A DNA stretch of 64,000 nt from Anaeromyxobacter sp. (GTDB lineage Bacteria; Myxococcota; Myxococcia; Myxococcales; Anaeromyxobacteraceae), in assembly GCA_016718565.1 (NCBI GenBank), contig JADKCZ010000003.1, positions 1 through 64,000 of the forward strand, written 5' to 3'. Position 1 is the stretch's first letter; every line of letters starts with the position of its first letter. This document shows, piece by piece, positions 1 to 9,941 of this stretch. Position numbers and translations under genes: made by a program. Under the pieces are notes generated by a model that worked only from the letters and a program-made list of their open reading frames with translations, did not search any database and was not told the DNA's origin.

Positions 1-1
1 G

Positions 2-3000
2 CGCCACCTGACCAGCGTCCGGCTACGCGGCACGGCCATCGCCTGCGCCGACTGCCACACCGTGCCGAGCGCCGTGAACCACGCCACCGGCACCGCCACG
101 TGACCTGGGGGCCTGGCCAGGACCGGTGGCCTGGTCCTGACCCCGGCGACCATCACGGCGGCCTGGGAGACGACGCCGACGTGCACCAACTACTGCCACG
201 GGCAGGAGTGGGCGGCCAACGCGACCTACCGGCGGTGGTGACGGCGCCGAGCTGGACGGGGGACGGCGGCGCAGGTGGCGTGCAACTCCTGCCACCTGGC
301 CCCGCCGACCTCGGCCATCCACCCGGTGCCGTACCCGACCACCACCAACTGCTCGAGCTGCCACGCCGGGTACAACTGCGTCACGTCGAACCTGGCGGCC
401 TGCACGGTGAACCTGACCACCCACCTGAACGGGTGCCTGACTCCAGCGGCGGGACGTGCTCGTCCTGCCACGGCACGGCTGGCCGGGTCTCGGTGACGGG
501 CACCTTCGGCCCGGTGAACACGGCCAACAACCTGCTGGCGGTGCCGCCCAACGACACGGCGGCGGCGGCCACCGGGGTGAGGGTGGGTCCGCAGCTCTCG
601 CACGCGGTGCCGCAGACGCCGGCCCAGCAGATCTACAAGCCGGTGCTCTGCTCGGAGTGCCACGGCCTCGCGGTGAACAGCTACACCAGCGGCCCACCAA
701 CTCGGCCACCGATCTCACCTTCGCCAACGCCACCGCGGCCAACCTGGGCGGGATCATCCCGGGCATCGTGCAGAACACGGCGCCCACGGCGGACACCTGC
801 ACCACCGACCGCCACGGCGCCTCCTTCACGGTGGCGCAGCAGGGCGTGACGACCACCTGGTCGTGGAACACCGGCGTGGCGGTGGCGTGCAACTCCTGCC
901 ACGCCTCGCCCCCGACCGACCCGGTCCACACCTCGGTGCCGAAGCCCTCGGCGGCGACGGTCTGCGTGGCCTGCCACGCCTCGGTGGTGAACGCGGGCGG
1001 CACCATCGTCTTCACGGGCACGGGCGTCGCGGCCACCACGCTGCACATCGACGGGACGCGGCAGACCAGCACCGCCACCTGCTACAGCTGCCACGGCACG
1101 CTGGCGGCGGGGAACGCGGCGCCGCCGGTGGCGACCAACGGCAACACGCTGACGACGCAGCCCAAGGTGGGCGCCCACCAGAAGCACCTGACCGGGACGG
1201 CCCTGCGCTCGACGGCCATCGCCTGCGCGCAGTGCCACACGGTGCCGACGCTGATGAACCACGCCACCGGTTCGCCCAACGTGGCCTGGGGCACCCTGGC
1301 CACCGGCAGCGCCACGGTCATCCCGACGCCGGCGGCTGGCGCTGTCGCCGCGGCCTGGGAGACGACGCCGACCTGCACCAACTACTGCCACGGCGGGAAG
1401 TGGGCGGCCAACGCCAACTACCTGGGCGCCACGCCGGCGCCGACCTGGACCGGGACGGCTGCGATGGTGGCCTGTGACGACTGCCACCGGGCGCCGCCCA
1501 CCAGCTCGGCGCACGTGGGGGTGACGTCCACCAAGAACTGCCAGGACTGCCACCCGGGCTACAACTGCACCACCGGGAGCATGGCGACCTGCACGGTGAA
1601 CGCGGCCAACCACAGCACCGGCGCCTACGAGCCGGCGGTGACGACCTGCCGGAGCTGCCACGGGTCGGCCACCAACTTCGCCCCGCCGCTGGCGACCAAC
1701 GGCTCGACCACCGGCGTGAAGGTGGGCGGGCACCAGGCGCACCTGGTGGGCACCACGCAGCGCGCCACGGCCATGGCCTGCGGCGACTGCCACACCGTGC
1801 CGACCCTGCAGACCCACTCCAACGCGGTGGTGGGCTTCACCTGGAACGCGCTGGCCACCACCGGCGGGCTGGTCCCGACGCCGTCGGCGGCCACCGGCCT
1901 GGGCGCGGCGACCACGCCGACCCTGACCACCTGGGAGGCCACGCCGACCTGCACCAACTACTGCCACGGGCAGAAGTGGGCGGCCGACGCGGTCTACCGC
2001 GGCACCATCACGGCGCCGAACTGGAACAGCGGCGTGACGCAGCAGGCCTGCGGCACCTGCCACCGGGTGGCCCCGAACAACACCAACCACACGGCGGCCA
2101 ACGCCGGGACCCAGAACTGCAGCGCCTGCCACACCGGCTACGCCTGCCTGGTGACCAACCTGGCGGCCTGCACGGTGAACAAGACCATCCACATCAACGG
2201 GGTGGGGGAGGCGACCGGCGGGTCCTGCATCGTCTGCCACGCCACGACGGCGGGGGCGCGGCGACCCATCGTGCCGGAGTTTGCCCTGGCCTGGTCGCAC
2301 AAGCGGTCGGCCGCCGGCGCGGTGACCAACTTCGACTGCGCCGTCTGCCACATGGAGGGCGACCCCGCCACCGGCAACGCTGTCTCGGGCGTCCACCAGA
2401 ACGGTGTCATCAACCTGCGCGACCCGGATCTCGGGACCGAGATCGTCAACGTGACCTACACGGCCGCGACGGCCACCACCCCGGGCAGCTACGGCGTGGG
2501 GACCGGCGTGCTGAACATGGTCGACTTCAGCCGCAACCTCGCGAGCAACGTGCTCGAGCCGGCGGTGCAGGCCATCATGGTGAACCAGTGCCTCAGTGCC
2601 ATGACGCCAACGGCGCCAACAGCGCGCTGGCGCGGGTGCCGGGCGGGACGGCGCAGAAGCCGTTCAACACCACCATCTCGGGCGCGGCCTACACCGGCGC
2701 GGGCATGACGGCGGGCGGCATCCTGGGCGGCGTGGTGGACGTGGCGGCCTCCTTCGCCACCACCAACGCCTCCTACCACCCCATCCTGGGCCAGCAGAAC
2801 AACTCCTTCGTCGGCAACCTGCGCATGCAGCCGCCGTGGAACACGCGCAGCCCGGCCAAGACCCCCGGCACCATCGGCACGGTCGCCTCCTACGGCTTCC
2901 TGATCTCGTGCTGGGACTGCCACGCGCCGCTCGGCACCACCAGCGCCACCACCCCTGACCGCCACGGTCACGGCCCACGGCGGCGCCACCACGCTGCGCC

Positions 3001-3467
3001 AGGCCGGCTGGACGGTGAACGCCACCAACATCTGCACCGTCTGCCACCTGGTGGTCCCGCTGGTGGGCGCCACCACCAACTCGCACGGCGTGGGCTCGGC
3101 CTTCTCCGGCGGCGGCAACAGCGGCCCCGGCGGCATCGCCCGCACCTCCTGCTGGCGCTGCCACGGCAGCCTCAACACCGGCAAGCCGGCCCGGCCCATC
3201 TCGGCCCAGGACGTCCACGGCTTCAACGCCATGTCGCCCAGCCTGGGCACCGACACGCTGTGGCCGGTGGGCGGCACCAACACCTACCGCCCCTTCGGCT
3301 TCATGCGCAGCGCCGGGGCCAGCGGCATGTGGGTGACCACCAGCTGGAAGCCGCTGTCCGGGCCCAGCGTCCCGGCGGGCACCGCCACCTGCGGCGGCAC
3401 CGCCGCCCTGGGCGCCGGCTGCTCGAACAACGACCACCTCGGCTACACCCCGGGCGGCGTCTACTAG
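2..3467 (+). pseudogene. multihaem c-type cytochrome (about 24 haem motifs), 5'-truncated by the window edge and frameshifted
   Basis: About 24 haem-binding motifs (CADCH, CNSCH, CSECH, CVACH, CDDCH, CWRCH and others) run along the translation, the pattern of Geobacter/Anaeromyxobacter CxxxxCH/CxxCH-type extracellular electron-transfer cytochromes. A unit of roughly 180-190 residues recurs, with copies at about 2-430, 1160-1700 and 1700-2230. Each contains a CTNYCH site, which is CX3CH rather than CX2CH. The reading frame changes at about 101, 231-262, 432, 694, 2593 and 2948. For example, near 2593 restoring one base turns the frame into CLSCHD. Protein similarity continues smoothly across every break, so this is one gene. 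The start and any signal peptide lie outside the window; the stop is at 3465-3467. The shifts sit in G/C runs and look like single-base sequence errors, but genuine decay is possible. The likely product is a periplasmic or outer-surface electron carrier. Confidence 0.8.
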
Positions 3468-3652
3468 CCGCGGCGGGACCAGGCGGTCGAGGCACCTGCG
3501 CGCCGCACCCTGGCTCCGGCCAGGGGCGGCGCGCTGCTTCGTGGGGAGCGGGCGAACCGCTCCACCCGAGCCGGCCGAGCGCCTGTCCAGCGGAGGCGGG
3601 GCCCTGGAGGGCCCAGACGGGGCGACGCGCTGGTATGATGAACGGACCACCC

Positions 3653-4900
3653 ATGACGCCCGAAGACCCCACCGCCCCGGCGCCGCCGGACGCGGCCGAG
3701 CCGACCGCAGCGCAGGCCGACCCGACGCAGCCCGCCGCACCAGCCGCCGCACCAGCCACTGGTCCAGCCACTGGTCCAGCCGCGGGACCTGCCGCCCCGC
3801 CCCCCGCCGCCGCGCCGCCCGGGCGACGGCCGCCGAGCCTGGCCCAGCGGGCCTACGGCCTGCTGACGTCGCCGAAGCTGGCCATCGGCATCCTGGTGGT
3901 GGTGCTGGGGTGCTGCGTGGTCGGGGTGACGGTCTACCGGGAGGCGGCGGCCGGGGAGGTGATCTTCTCGACGCTCTGGTTCAACGGGCTCCTGGTGCTC
4001 CTGGCGGTGAGCTCGGCGGCGGCGTTCTTCAGCCGGATCTGGAAGCGCAAGGCCTCCCTGGTGCAGGCCGGGATGATCATCTTCCACCTGAGCTTCCTGG
4101 CGGTGCTGGGGGGCGTGGTGGTCAACAGCCTCTTCCACTTCAAGGGCGTCCTCAGGCTCACCGAGGGCGAGACCCTGCCCAACGGGCAGGCCGAGAGCTA
4201 CGACCAGGTGGAGTACGGGCGGTTCTTCGACCCCGCCTGGCTCACCGGCGAGACCACGCTGGTGAAGATGCACACCGGCTACAAGGTGGACGGCGACGAC
4301 AAGCGGGCCGCCTACGAGGATCGCGGTGGGCGAGCCGGGCGACACCACCACCGGGGTCATCTACGTGACCCGCGACCTCGAGCACGACGGGGTGCGCTAC
4401 CTCTGCTCCAAGGAGGGCTACTCGGTGCTGGTGGTCATGACCGACCCGGACGGCAAGGACCTCTACGGCGTGCACGTGCCGCTGCAGAGCTACCGGCAGG
4501 CCGACGGCAGCTACCTGTACGCGGCGGGGACGCAGGTGGAGGCGGCGGCGTTCGAGTACCCACAGCCGCCCGAGCACCCCCGCGGCACCCTGCGGGTGGG
4601 CTACTGGCCCGGGGTGGAGCCGCGCAGCGGCCAGGTCAGCCTGGAGCTGCGCCCCACGGGCCGGCCGGGGTGCTGGCGGCCGAGAAGAAGGCGCTCTTGC
4701 CGGTGGGCGGGCTGCTCGACCTCGGCGACTTCAAGCTCTCGCCCAGGGAGATTCGCTACTGGGTCGGCATGGACGTGCGCTATGACCCAGGCCTCAACAC
4801 CAGCCTGGCCGGCCTCTGCTTCGGGCTGCTGGGCATGGTGCTCACCTTCGCCGGCCGGCTGCGGCAGGGTGGGGCGAAGCGGCGGGCGGCACAGGGCTGA
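3653..4900 (+). pseudogene. resB: ResB-like cytochrome c biogenesis protein, frameshifted
   Basis: ResB/CcsB works with CcsA/ResC in system II cytochrome c maturation, delivering reduced apocytochrome and haem outside the membrane. A Pro/Ala-rich N-terminus of about 60 residues precedes hydrophobic segments at roughly residues 80-100, 110-130 and 145-165 and a periplasmic stretch, with a last hydrophobic segment near the C-terminus. The frame is broken near 4320 and again near 4665, and restoring single bases gives one continuous ResB-like protein. It directly precedes the ccsA-like gene and follows a multihaem cytochrome, which fits the role. In-frame ATGs at 3635, 3638 and 3653 are alternative starts; none has a strong ribosome binding site. 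The two frameshifts resemble those in the cytochrome upstream and may be sequencing errors. Confidence 0.7.
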
Positions 4901-4944
4901 CACACCGGCGCGCCGCGACCCGGCGCGCCCGAGGGGGGACGACG

Positions 4945-5769
4945 ATGAGGACCGAGCAGGTGCTGTTCTGGGCGGCCGTGGCGCTCTACGGCGTGAGCGC
5001 CTTCAGCTACATCATCGGGTTCATGGCCCGGGCCGAGAAGCTCTTCCTGGCCGGGGTGATCACCGCCGCCCTGGGCTTCCTGCCCCACGTCGCCAGCATC
5101 GCCTGGCGCTGGGGTGTGGGCGGCGTCAACCCCTTCATCACCACCTCCGAGTCCATCGCCCTGGGCATGGCGGTGACGGTGCTGCTCTACCTGGTGGTCC
5201 AGCTCTCCACCAGCGCGGTGCGCCCCCTGGGCGTCCTGGTCATGCCGGTGGCCTTCACCATGATGGGCTGGGCCGGCACCCTGCAGACCGAGGTGACCGG
5301 GCAGCGCGTCCCGGCCCTGCAGAGCGCCTGGCTCTGGGTCCACATCGTCGGCGCCACCACCGGCTTCAGCGCCGTGCTCATCGCCGCCGCCCTCGGCCTG
5401 CTCTACCTGCTCAAGCAGCGCGGCCAGGGCGGCCTCTACGACCGCCTCCCGGCGCTCGAGGCCCTCGACGCCCTCAGCTACCGCTTCGTGGTCGGCGGCT
5501 TCACGCTCTACGGCGTGATGATCGTCTCCGGCGCCTTCTGGGCCGACCAGGTCAAGGGCACCTTCTGGAACTGGGACCCGGTGGAGGTCTGGTCCCTCAT
5601 CTCCTGGCTCATCTACGGCATCTACCTGCACCTGCGCATCACCTTCGGGTGGCGCGGCCAGAAGCTGGCCGTTTATTCCATCCTGGCCATGGTCGCCATG
5701 ATCGTCAGCTACTGGGGCATCCCCTTCACCATGGAGACCTTCCACTCCGGCTTCCGCATCGAGCACTAG
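4945..5769 (+). CDS. ccsA: CcsA/ResC-like cytochrome c assembly protein
   Basis: This is a 274-residue polytopic membrane protein. It carries the tryptophan-rich WWD-type haem-handling motif near residues 200-215 (FWNWDPVEVWSLISW) and conserved histidines in LPHVAS, WVHIVG and the terminal IEH. These are hallmarks of CcsA/ResC/CcmC-family haem-handling proteins, which bind haem on the outer face and ligate it to CxxCH apocytochromes with ResB. The length matches short CcsA proteins. A G-rich Shine-Dalgarno sequence (ggggggacgacg) precedes the ATG. The gene is intact, unlike resB just upstream, and 44 nt separate them, so they are probably one operon. Confidence 0.85.
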   Translation: MRTEQVLFWAAVALYGVSAFSYIIGFMARAEKLFLAGVITAALGFLPHVASIAWRWGVGGVNPFITTSESIALGMAVTVLLYLVVQLSTSAVRPLGVLVMPVAFTMMGWAGTLQTEVTGQRVPALQSAWLWVHIVGATTGFSAVLIAAALGLLYLLKQRGQGGLYDRLPALEALDALSYRFVVGGFTLYGVMIVSGAFWADQVKGTFWNWDPVEVWSLISWLIYGIYLHLRITFGWRGQKLAVYSILAMVAMIVSYWGIPFTMETFHSGFRIEH

Positions 5770-5841
5770 CCGGCGCCGAGCACGCGCCGACGCCCGCACC
5801 GGCGCCGGCGCTGCCCCGGGGGGGGGAATCGAGGAGACACC

Positions 5842-7188
5842 GTGAAGCTGTGCATCATCAAGCCCCCGCTCCCCTTCGGCTGGACCCCGGTGGCCCCGCC
5901 CATCCTGGAGTACCTGGCCGCCCTGACCCGCCAGGCCGATCCCGACATCGAGATCGAGCTCTACAGCGCCAGCGCCACCCCGGACGTCTTCGACGACCTC
6001 CAGTGCGACCTGGCCGCCATCAGCCTGCTCACCCCCACCGCCGTGCCCGGCTACCGCATCGCCGACGGCCTGCGGGCCCGCGGCATCAAGGTGGTCCTGG
6101 GCGGCATGCACGTCTCGGCCTGCCCCGAGGAGGCCGCGCAACACGCCGACGCGGTGGTCACCGGCGAGGCCGAGGGGGTCTGGCCCCAGGTCCTGGCCGA
6201 CTTCAAGGCCGGCGCCATGAAGCCCCGCTACCAGGGCCAGCAGCTCGAGCTCGAAGGCCTGCCCACCCCGCTCTACGGCATGCTCAAGCACGGCCACGAC
6301 TTCCGCATCGTCAGCACCGCCCGCGGCTGCCCCTACCCCTGCTCCTTCTGCACCGTCAGCAAGGTCTTCGGCGCCAGGATCCGGATGCGCCCCATCGACG
6401 ACGTCGTCAAGGACGTCGACGCCATGCCCGGCAGCCTCTACATCAACGGCGACGAGAACATCTGGTGGCTCGGCAAGACCCAGCGCGCCATCGACCTCTT
6501 CACCGCCCTCAAGGGCAGCAAGAAGCGCTGGATGGGCTTCGGCTCCCTCGCCCCCGTCCTCTCCCCCGACGGCGCCCGCATGCTCAAGGCCGCCCGCCAG
6601 TCCGGCATGCTCACCGTCTGGGTCGGCTGGGAGTCCATCACCGACCACGGCCTCGAGGAGTACCGCGCCGACCGCAAGGTCGGCATCGACCGCGAGCGCG
6701 CCGTCAAGACGCTCAAGGACGCCGGCATCGACGTCTCCCTCTTCTTCATGCTCGGCTCGCGCGCCGACTCCATCGACGACTACCGCCGCGCCGTCGACCT
6801 CGCCGACCGCCTCGGCGTCTCCATGCACCCCTCCCTCGCCGTCCCCTATCCCGGCTCCACCCTGCGCGAGCAGTACCAGCCCTTCCTCTTCAAGGACCTC
6901 GGCTGGGAGTACTACACCGGCGCCTACGCCCTCTACGAGCACCCCGACCCCCGCATGACCCCGGAGGTCCGCGAGGAGCTCTTCTACCAGACCTCCCTCG
7001 AGCTCCTCTCCCTCCCCAGGGTCCTCAAGCACATGTTCAAGGTCCCCGCCTCCGGCTTCCCACACGCCCACATCCTCTCCCTCATGAACCAGCTCCCCGT
7101 CCGCAAGGGCATGCGGATCGCCTACGAGAAGTGGAAGGTCGCCAAGGACGGCCTCCGCCACCGCCAGGTCACCTCGCCCCCCGCCTAG
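5842..7188 (+). CDS. B12-binding-domain radical SAM protein
   Basis: The 448-residue protein has an N-terminal Rossmann-like cobalamin-binding region (residues 1-135, including VVLGGMHVSACPEEA). A radical SAM barrel follows, with the cluster motif CPYPCSFC (CX3CX2C) at about residue 165. This architecture belongs to the class B radical SAM family of methylases and cyclases such as HpnP, HpnR and BchE; the substrate cannot be read from sequence. The GTG start at 5842 is supported by a gaggaga ribosome binding site. It lies 72 nt after ccsA and could be co-transcribed. Codon use is extremely C-rich at third positions towards the 3' end. It is cytoplasmic and requires a [4Fe-4S] cluster and probably cobalamin. 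Confidence 0.8.
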   Translation: MKLCIIKPPLPFGWTPVAPPILEYLAALTRQADPDIEIELYSASATPDVFDDLQCDLAAISLLTPTAVPGYRIADGLRARGIKVVLGGMHVSACPEEAAQHADAVVTGEAEGVWPQVLADFKAGAMKPRYQGQQLELEGLPTPLYGMLKHGHDFRIVSTARGCPYPCSFCTVSKVFGARIRMRPIDDVVKDVDAMPGSLYINGDENIWWLGKTQRAIDLFTALKGSKKRWMGFGSLAPVLSPDGARMLKAARQSGMLTVWVGWESITDHGLEEYRADRKVGIDRERAVKTLKDAGIDVSLFFMLGSRADSIDDYRRAVDLADRLGVSMHPSLAVPYPGSTLREQYQPFLFKDLGWEYYTGAYALYEHPDPRMTPEVREELFYQTSLELLSLPRVLKHMFKVPASGFPHAHILSLMNQLPVRKGMRIAYEKWKVAKDGLRHRQVTSPPA

Positions 7189-7214
7189 CGCTCGGCGCCC
7201 ACCGCCCCTGCGCT

Positions 7215-7239
7215 CCCTCTCCCCCACCGGGGGAGAGGG
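7215..7239. terminator. hairpin between convergent genes, related to a widespread CTCTCCCC-type intergenic repeat
   Basis: CCCTCTCCCC at 7215-7224 pairs with GGGGAGAGGG at 7230-7239, a 10-bp stem with a five-base loop. It lies between the plus-strand radical SAM gene and the minus-strand SIR2-like gene, so it can end both transcripts. There is no T-run, as is usual in this GC-rich genome. The CCCTCTCCCC...GGGGAGAGGG core followed by GGGGTGAGGG resembles an intergenic repeat common in many GC-rich proteobacteria. Confidence 0.5.
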
Positions 7240-7269
7240 CCGGGGTGAGGGGGCCCGCCCGGCTTCCGC

Positions 7270-8181
7270 CTACGCCGGCTGTCCGGCCGCGTCGCCCGCG
7301 GCCCGGGCCAGCCAGCGCGACAGCTCGGCCACGAACCGCTCCTGCGTCAGCCCCAGCACCGTGATCCCCTCGGCCGCCAGGAACCTGGCCGCCACCGGCC
7401 CGGGCGGCTCCGCCAGCACGGCGAAGTGCGGACCGGACGAGCCCTGCAGCACGCCGCGGGCCAGCAGCCGCTCCAGCGAGCCCTCCAGCCCGCACCCCAG
7501 GAAGAGGAAGCCGGCCCCGTGGCGGCGCCGCTGCACCGCCGGCGGGATCGGCGCCTGCGTCTCCAGCGCCACCAGGGTATCGGCCAGGTCCTCCTCGGTC
7601 GCCAGGAACGAGGAGGACGGCGGGCAGCCGCCGCGCGGCTGGTAGACCACGGTCTGGGCCTCGTCGGCACCCACCAGGCCGGGTGCGGACGCCTCGGTGA
7701 AGAAGACGCCCCCGCCGTCGCGGGGGGCCACCCCGTGCAGCAGCGCCACCGAGCGCCCGCCCGCCCGCGCCACCTCGCGCAGCAGGTCGAGCAGCGTGGC
7801 GTCGAAGGCGGTGGAGACCACCAGCGGCAGCGTGGGCAGGCCGGCCAGCAGGAAGTGGAGCGGGCTGGCCTCGCCGCGCGCCGCGAAGGCCTCGCGCAGC
7901 AGCTTCAGCAGCCCCCGCCGACCGCGCCTGCGCTCCAGCCGTCCGGCGACCTCGGCCAGGTCGCCGGCGGAGGTGGCGCCGGCGGGCCAGGCGGGCTCCG
8001 CCGGAGGCACCTCCTGGCCCGCTGCGGCCCGCTCGTCTGCCTGGTCCTTGCGGACCAGCCAGGCCGCCAGGGCCGGGTCGCTCGCCGGGAAGGGCGGGGC
8101 GCGCAGGACGGCCGGCCCGAGGAAGGGGGCCAGGCTCCCCTCGAGGAGGCGCGCAGCGATGACGTCCAGGAGCCTCGTCAT
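7270..8181 (-). CDS. SIR2-like domain protein
   Basis: This 303-residue protein shows a degenerate SIR2/DHS-like Rossmann pattern. LAPFLGPAV near residue 17 sits where the GAGxS loop is expected, VVSTAFDATLLD near 120 matches the TTNYD-type segment, LLHG occurs near 147, and FLFLGCGLEGSLERLL near 230 matches the late GYSLxD segment. SIR2-like (SIR2_2) proteins bind NAD; many bacterial members hydrolyse it in defence systems, while others are uncharacterised. No effector or partner domain is fused here. The gene is divergent from the radical SAM/SPASM gene at 8527. The ATG at 8181 is used. An NADase or sirtuin activity is not demonstrated by the motifs, and the call rests on overall pattern. 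Confidence 0.6.
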   Translation of the reverse strand: MTRLLDVIAARLLEGSLAPFLGPAVLRAPPFPASDPALAAWLVRKDQADERAAAGQEVPPAEPAWPAGATSAGDLAEVAGRLERRRGRRGLLKLLREAFAARGEASPLHFLLAGLPTLPLVVSTAFDATLLDLLREVARAGGRSVALLHGVAPRDGGGVFFTEASAPGLVGADEAQTVVYQPRGGCPPSSSFLATEEDLADTLVALETQAPIPPAVQRRRHGAGFLFLGCGLEGSLERLLARGVLQGSSGPHFAVLAEPPGPVAARFLAAEGITVLGLTQERFVAELSRWLARAAGDAAGQPA

Positions 8182-8526
8182 CGCGCCCTCCCCTCAGGCC
8201 GCAGCGCCCTGCTGCAGGAGGCGGCCCCCCGCGCGGCCCGGCTGGGCGCGGCGGTGGTCGCCGGTGGAACGAGCTGGCAGGTGGGCCGTCACGGGGGCTG
8301 CCCTGTGCACGGCGCGTTCCAGGCCGGGGCCTGCCGCCTACCGCCCGAATGGACGCGGTGCGGCGGGTCCTGCCAGGATGGCCGCCCGGAAACCGCGCCG
8401 AACGCTGAGCAGCTTCCGGGCACAGCGCCCCCGGCGGGCTCCCGCCGGCGAACCCGCCCGCCCCGGGCGGGCTCTCACCCCTCGAACCAGCCGGGCGCCC
8501 CTGGTGGCAGCCCGTGGAGACCCGCC
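8182..8526. other. 345-bp divergent intergenic region
   Basis: This region separates the minus-strand SIR2-like gene from the plus-strand radical SAM/SPASM gene and must hold both promoters. No convincing -35/-10 pair was found. On the plus strand, the frame that continues into the radical SAM gene stays open from a GTG at 8254 and contains four cysteines within about 30 codons (8299-8380). It could be an upstream extension or non-coding sequence; no ribosome binding site supports the GTG. Confidence 0.4.
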
Positions 8527-9876
8527 GTGCACCTGTCCCGCTCCGCCTTCCTGGCCCCCATCCCCGGCTCGCCCGAGGCGGTGCTGGTGCAGCCGCTCAC
8601 CGGGCAGGCCTGCCTCATCGACCTGGCCCGCGGCGAGGCGCTGGCTCGGCTCGCCGCCGGAGGCGCCATGCCCGGGGGGCTCGACGAGGGAGCGCTGCGG
8701 GAGGCGCGCTTCCTGGTGGAGTCGGAGGAGGAGGACCGGGCCCTGCGCGAGGGCGCCTGGGCCGACTGGCACGCCGAGCACGCCCTGACACCCACCCAGC
8801 TCATCGTGGTGCCCACCTTCGGCTGCAACCTGCGCTGCACCTACTGCTACCAGGAGGTCTTCGACCCTTCCGGCAAGGGGCTGATCGCCCCGGAGGTGGT
8901 GGAGGCCATCTTCCGCTACGTCGACCAGCACCACGCCGCCGAGCGCCCGCGCCCGTACCTGACCCTCTTCGGCGGTGAGCCGCTGGTGGACGCGCCCGCC
9001 TACCACGAGCGGCTGGCGCAGCTGCTGGCCGGCGCCGAGACGCGCGGGCTCGGGGTGGCCACCGTCACCAACGGCTACGACCTCGAGGCCTTCGTCCCGG
9101 CGCTGGCCGCCGCCCGGGTCAAGGAGGTGCAGGTGACGCTGGACGGCCCGGCCGCGGTGCACGACGCCCGCCGGCCGCACGGCTCCGGGCGCGGCACCTT
9201 CGAGCGGATCGTCCGGGGCGTGGACGCGCTGGTGGCGGCCGGCGTGCCGGTCAACCTGCGGGTGGTGGCCGACCGCGACAACCTCCCGCGCCTGCCGGAG
9301 CTGGCGCAGCTGGCCGAGGCGCGCGGCTGGCTCGAGCTGCCCGAGCGCCGCTTCAAGACGCAGGTGGGGCGCAACTACGAGCTCTTCGGCTGCGCCGCGC
9401 GCCAGCAGCAGGGGGCCCTCTTCGACCGCGTCGAGCTGTGGGCCGAGTACCTGCGCCTGGCCGAGGCCAACCCAGTGCTCCGGCGCTTCCACCGCCCGCG
9501 CTTCCACGGGGTGCGCCACCTGGCCGAGCAGGGCGAGCTGCCGGTGCCCAGCTTCGACGCCTGCCCGGCGGCCAAGAAGGAGTGGGCCTTCACGCCCGAC
9601 GGCGGCCTCTACGGCTGCACCGCCACGGTGGGCAACCCGAGGTACCGGCTCGGCTCCTTCCACCCCGAGATCCGGCACGACCAGGCGGCCATCGCCCCGT
9701 GGCGCGCCCGCAACACCGGCACCATCGCCGCCTGCCAGGGCTGCGACGTGGCGGCGGTCTGCGGCGGCGGCTGCGGCGCCCTGGCGGACTCGCAGGGACA
9801 CGGCATCGGCGGGCCCGACTGCCGGCCGGTCAAGGCGCTCTACGGGCTGGGCGCCAGGTTCTACGGGCTGGGCTGA
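8527..9876 (+). CDS. radical SAM/SPASM domain protein (peptide-maturase-like)
   Basis: The protein has 449 residues from GTG 8527, which has a weak ggag upstream. Residues 1-90 resemble the small N-terminal domain often found on peptide-modifying radical SAM enzymes. The radical SAM cluster site is C100-x3-C104-x2-C107 (GCNLRCTYCY). It is followed by LTLFGGEPL and a C-terminal SPASM region with CPAAKKEW, GLYGCTATVGN and the cysteine-rich CQGCDVAAVCGGGCGA, which would hold auxiliary [4Fe-4S] clusters. SPASM enzymes typically modify ribosomal peptides or proteins. No clear precursor peptide lies next to it, although the operon that converges on it (9942-16615) contains a PqqD-like protein. The substrate is unknown. 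Confidence 0.8.
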   Translation: MHLSRSAFLAPIPGSPEAVLVQPLTGQACLIDLARGEALARLAAGGAMPGGLDEGALREARFLVESEEEDRALREGAWADWHAEHALTPTQLIVVPTFGCNLRCTYCYQEVFDPSGKGLIAPEVVEAIFRYVDQHHAAERPRPYLTLFGGEPLVDAPAYHERLAQLLAGAETRGLGVATVTNGYDLEAFVPALAAARVKEVQVTLDGPAAVHDARRPHGSGRGTFERIVRGVDALVAAGVPVNLRVVADRDNLPRLPELAQLAEARGWLELPERRFKTQVGRNYELFGCAARQQQGALFDRVELWAEYLRLAEANPVLRRFHRPRFHGVRHLAEQGELPVPSFDACPAAKKEWAFTPDGGLYGCTATVGNPRYRLGSFHPEIRHDQAAIAPWRARNTGTIAACQGCDVAAVCGGGCGALADSQGHGIGGPDCRPVKALYGLGARFYGLG

Positions 9877-9941
9877 CCCCGGGCCGGCCCCGGGCCGGTC
9901 CCCAGGTGGAAGCCGGCGGGCCCGGCCGCGCCCCGCCTGGC

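Noticed and set aside
681..2396. Long open frame on the minus strand opposite the multihaem cytochrome (and many similar long antisense frames such as 4780-7227 and 38080-43419)
   Set aside because: In DNA this rich in GC, antisense frames stay open by chance. Their translations are Arg/Gly/Ala/His-rich without any recognisable motif, and they lie opposite genes with clear family signatures.
1..4900. Programmed frameshifting or selenocysteine as explanation for the interrupted cytochrome and resB
   Set aside because: At least eight separate shifts in both directions, in G/C runs with no slippery heptamers or SECIS-like stems, fit sequencing indels or decay far better.
7201..7260. The CTCTCCCC...GGGGAGAGG hairpin as a mobile-element end
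   Set aside because: No direct repeats or transposase lie nearby. Similar sequence is a common intergenic hairpin in GC-rich bacteria, so it was kept as a terminator-like repeat only.
7270..8181. SIR2-based anti-phage defence operon
   Set aside because: The SIR2-like protein lacks a fused effector or sensor domain, and no Argonaute, HerA, Thoeris or similar partner lies beside it.
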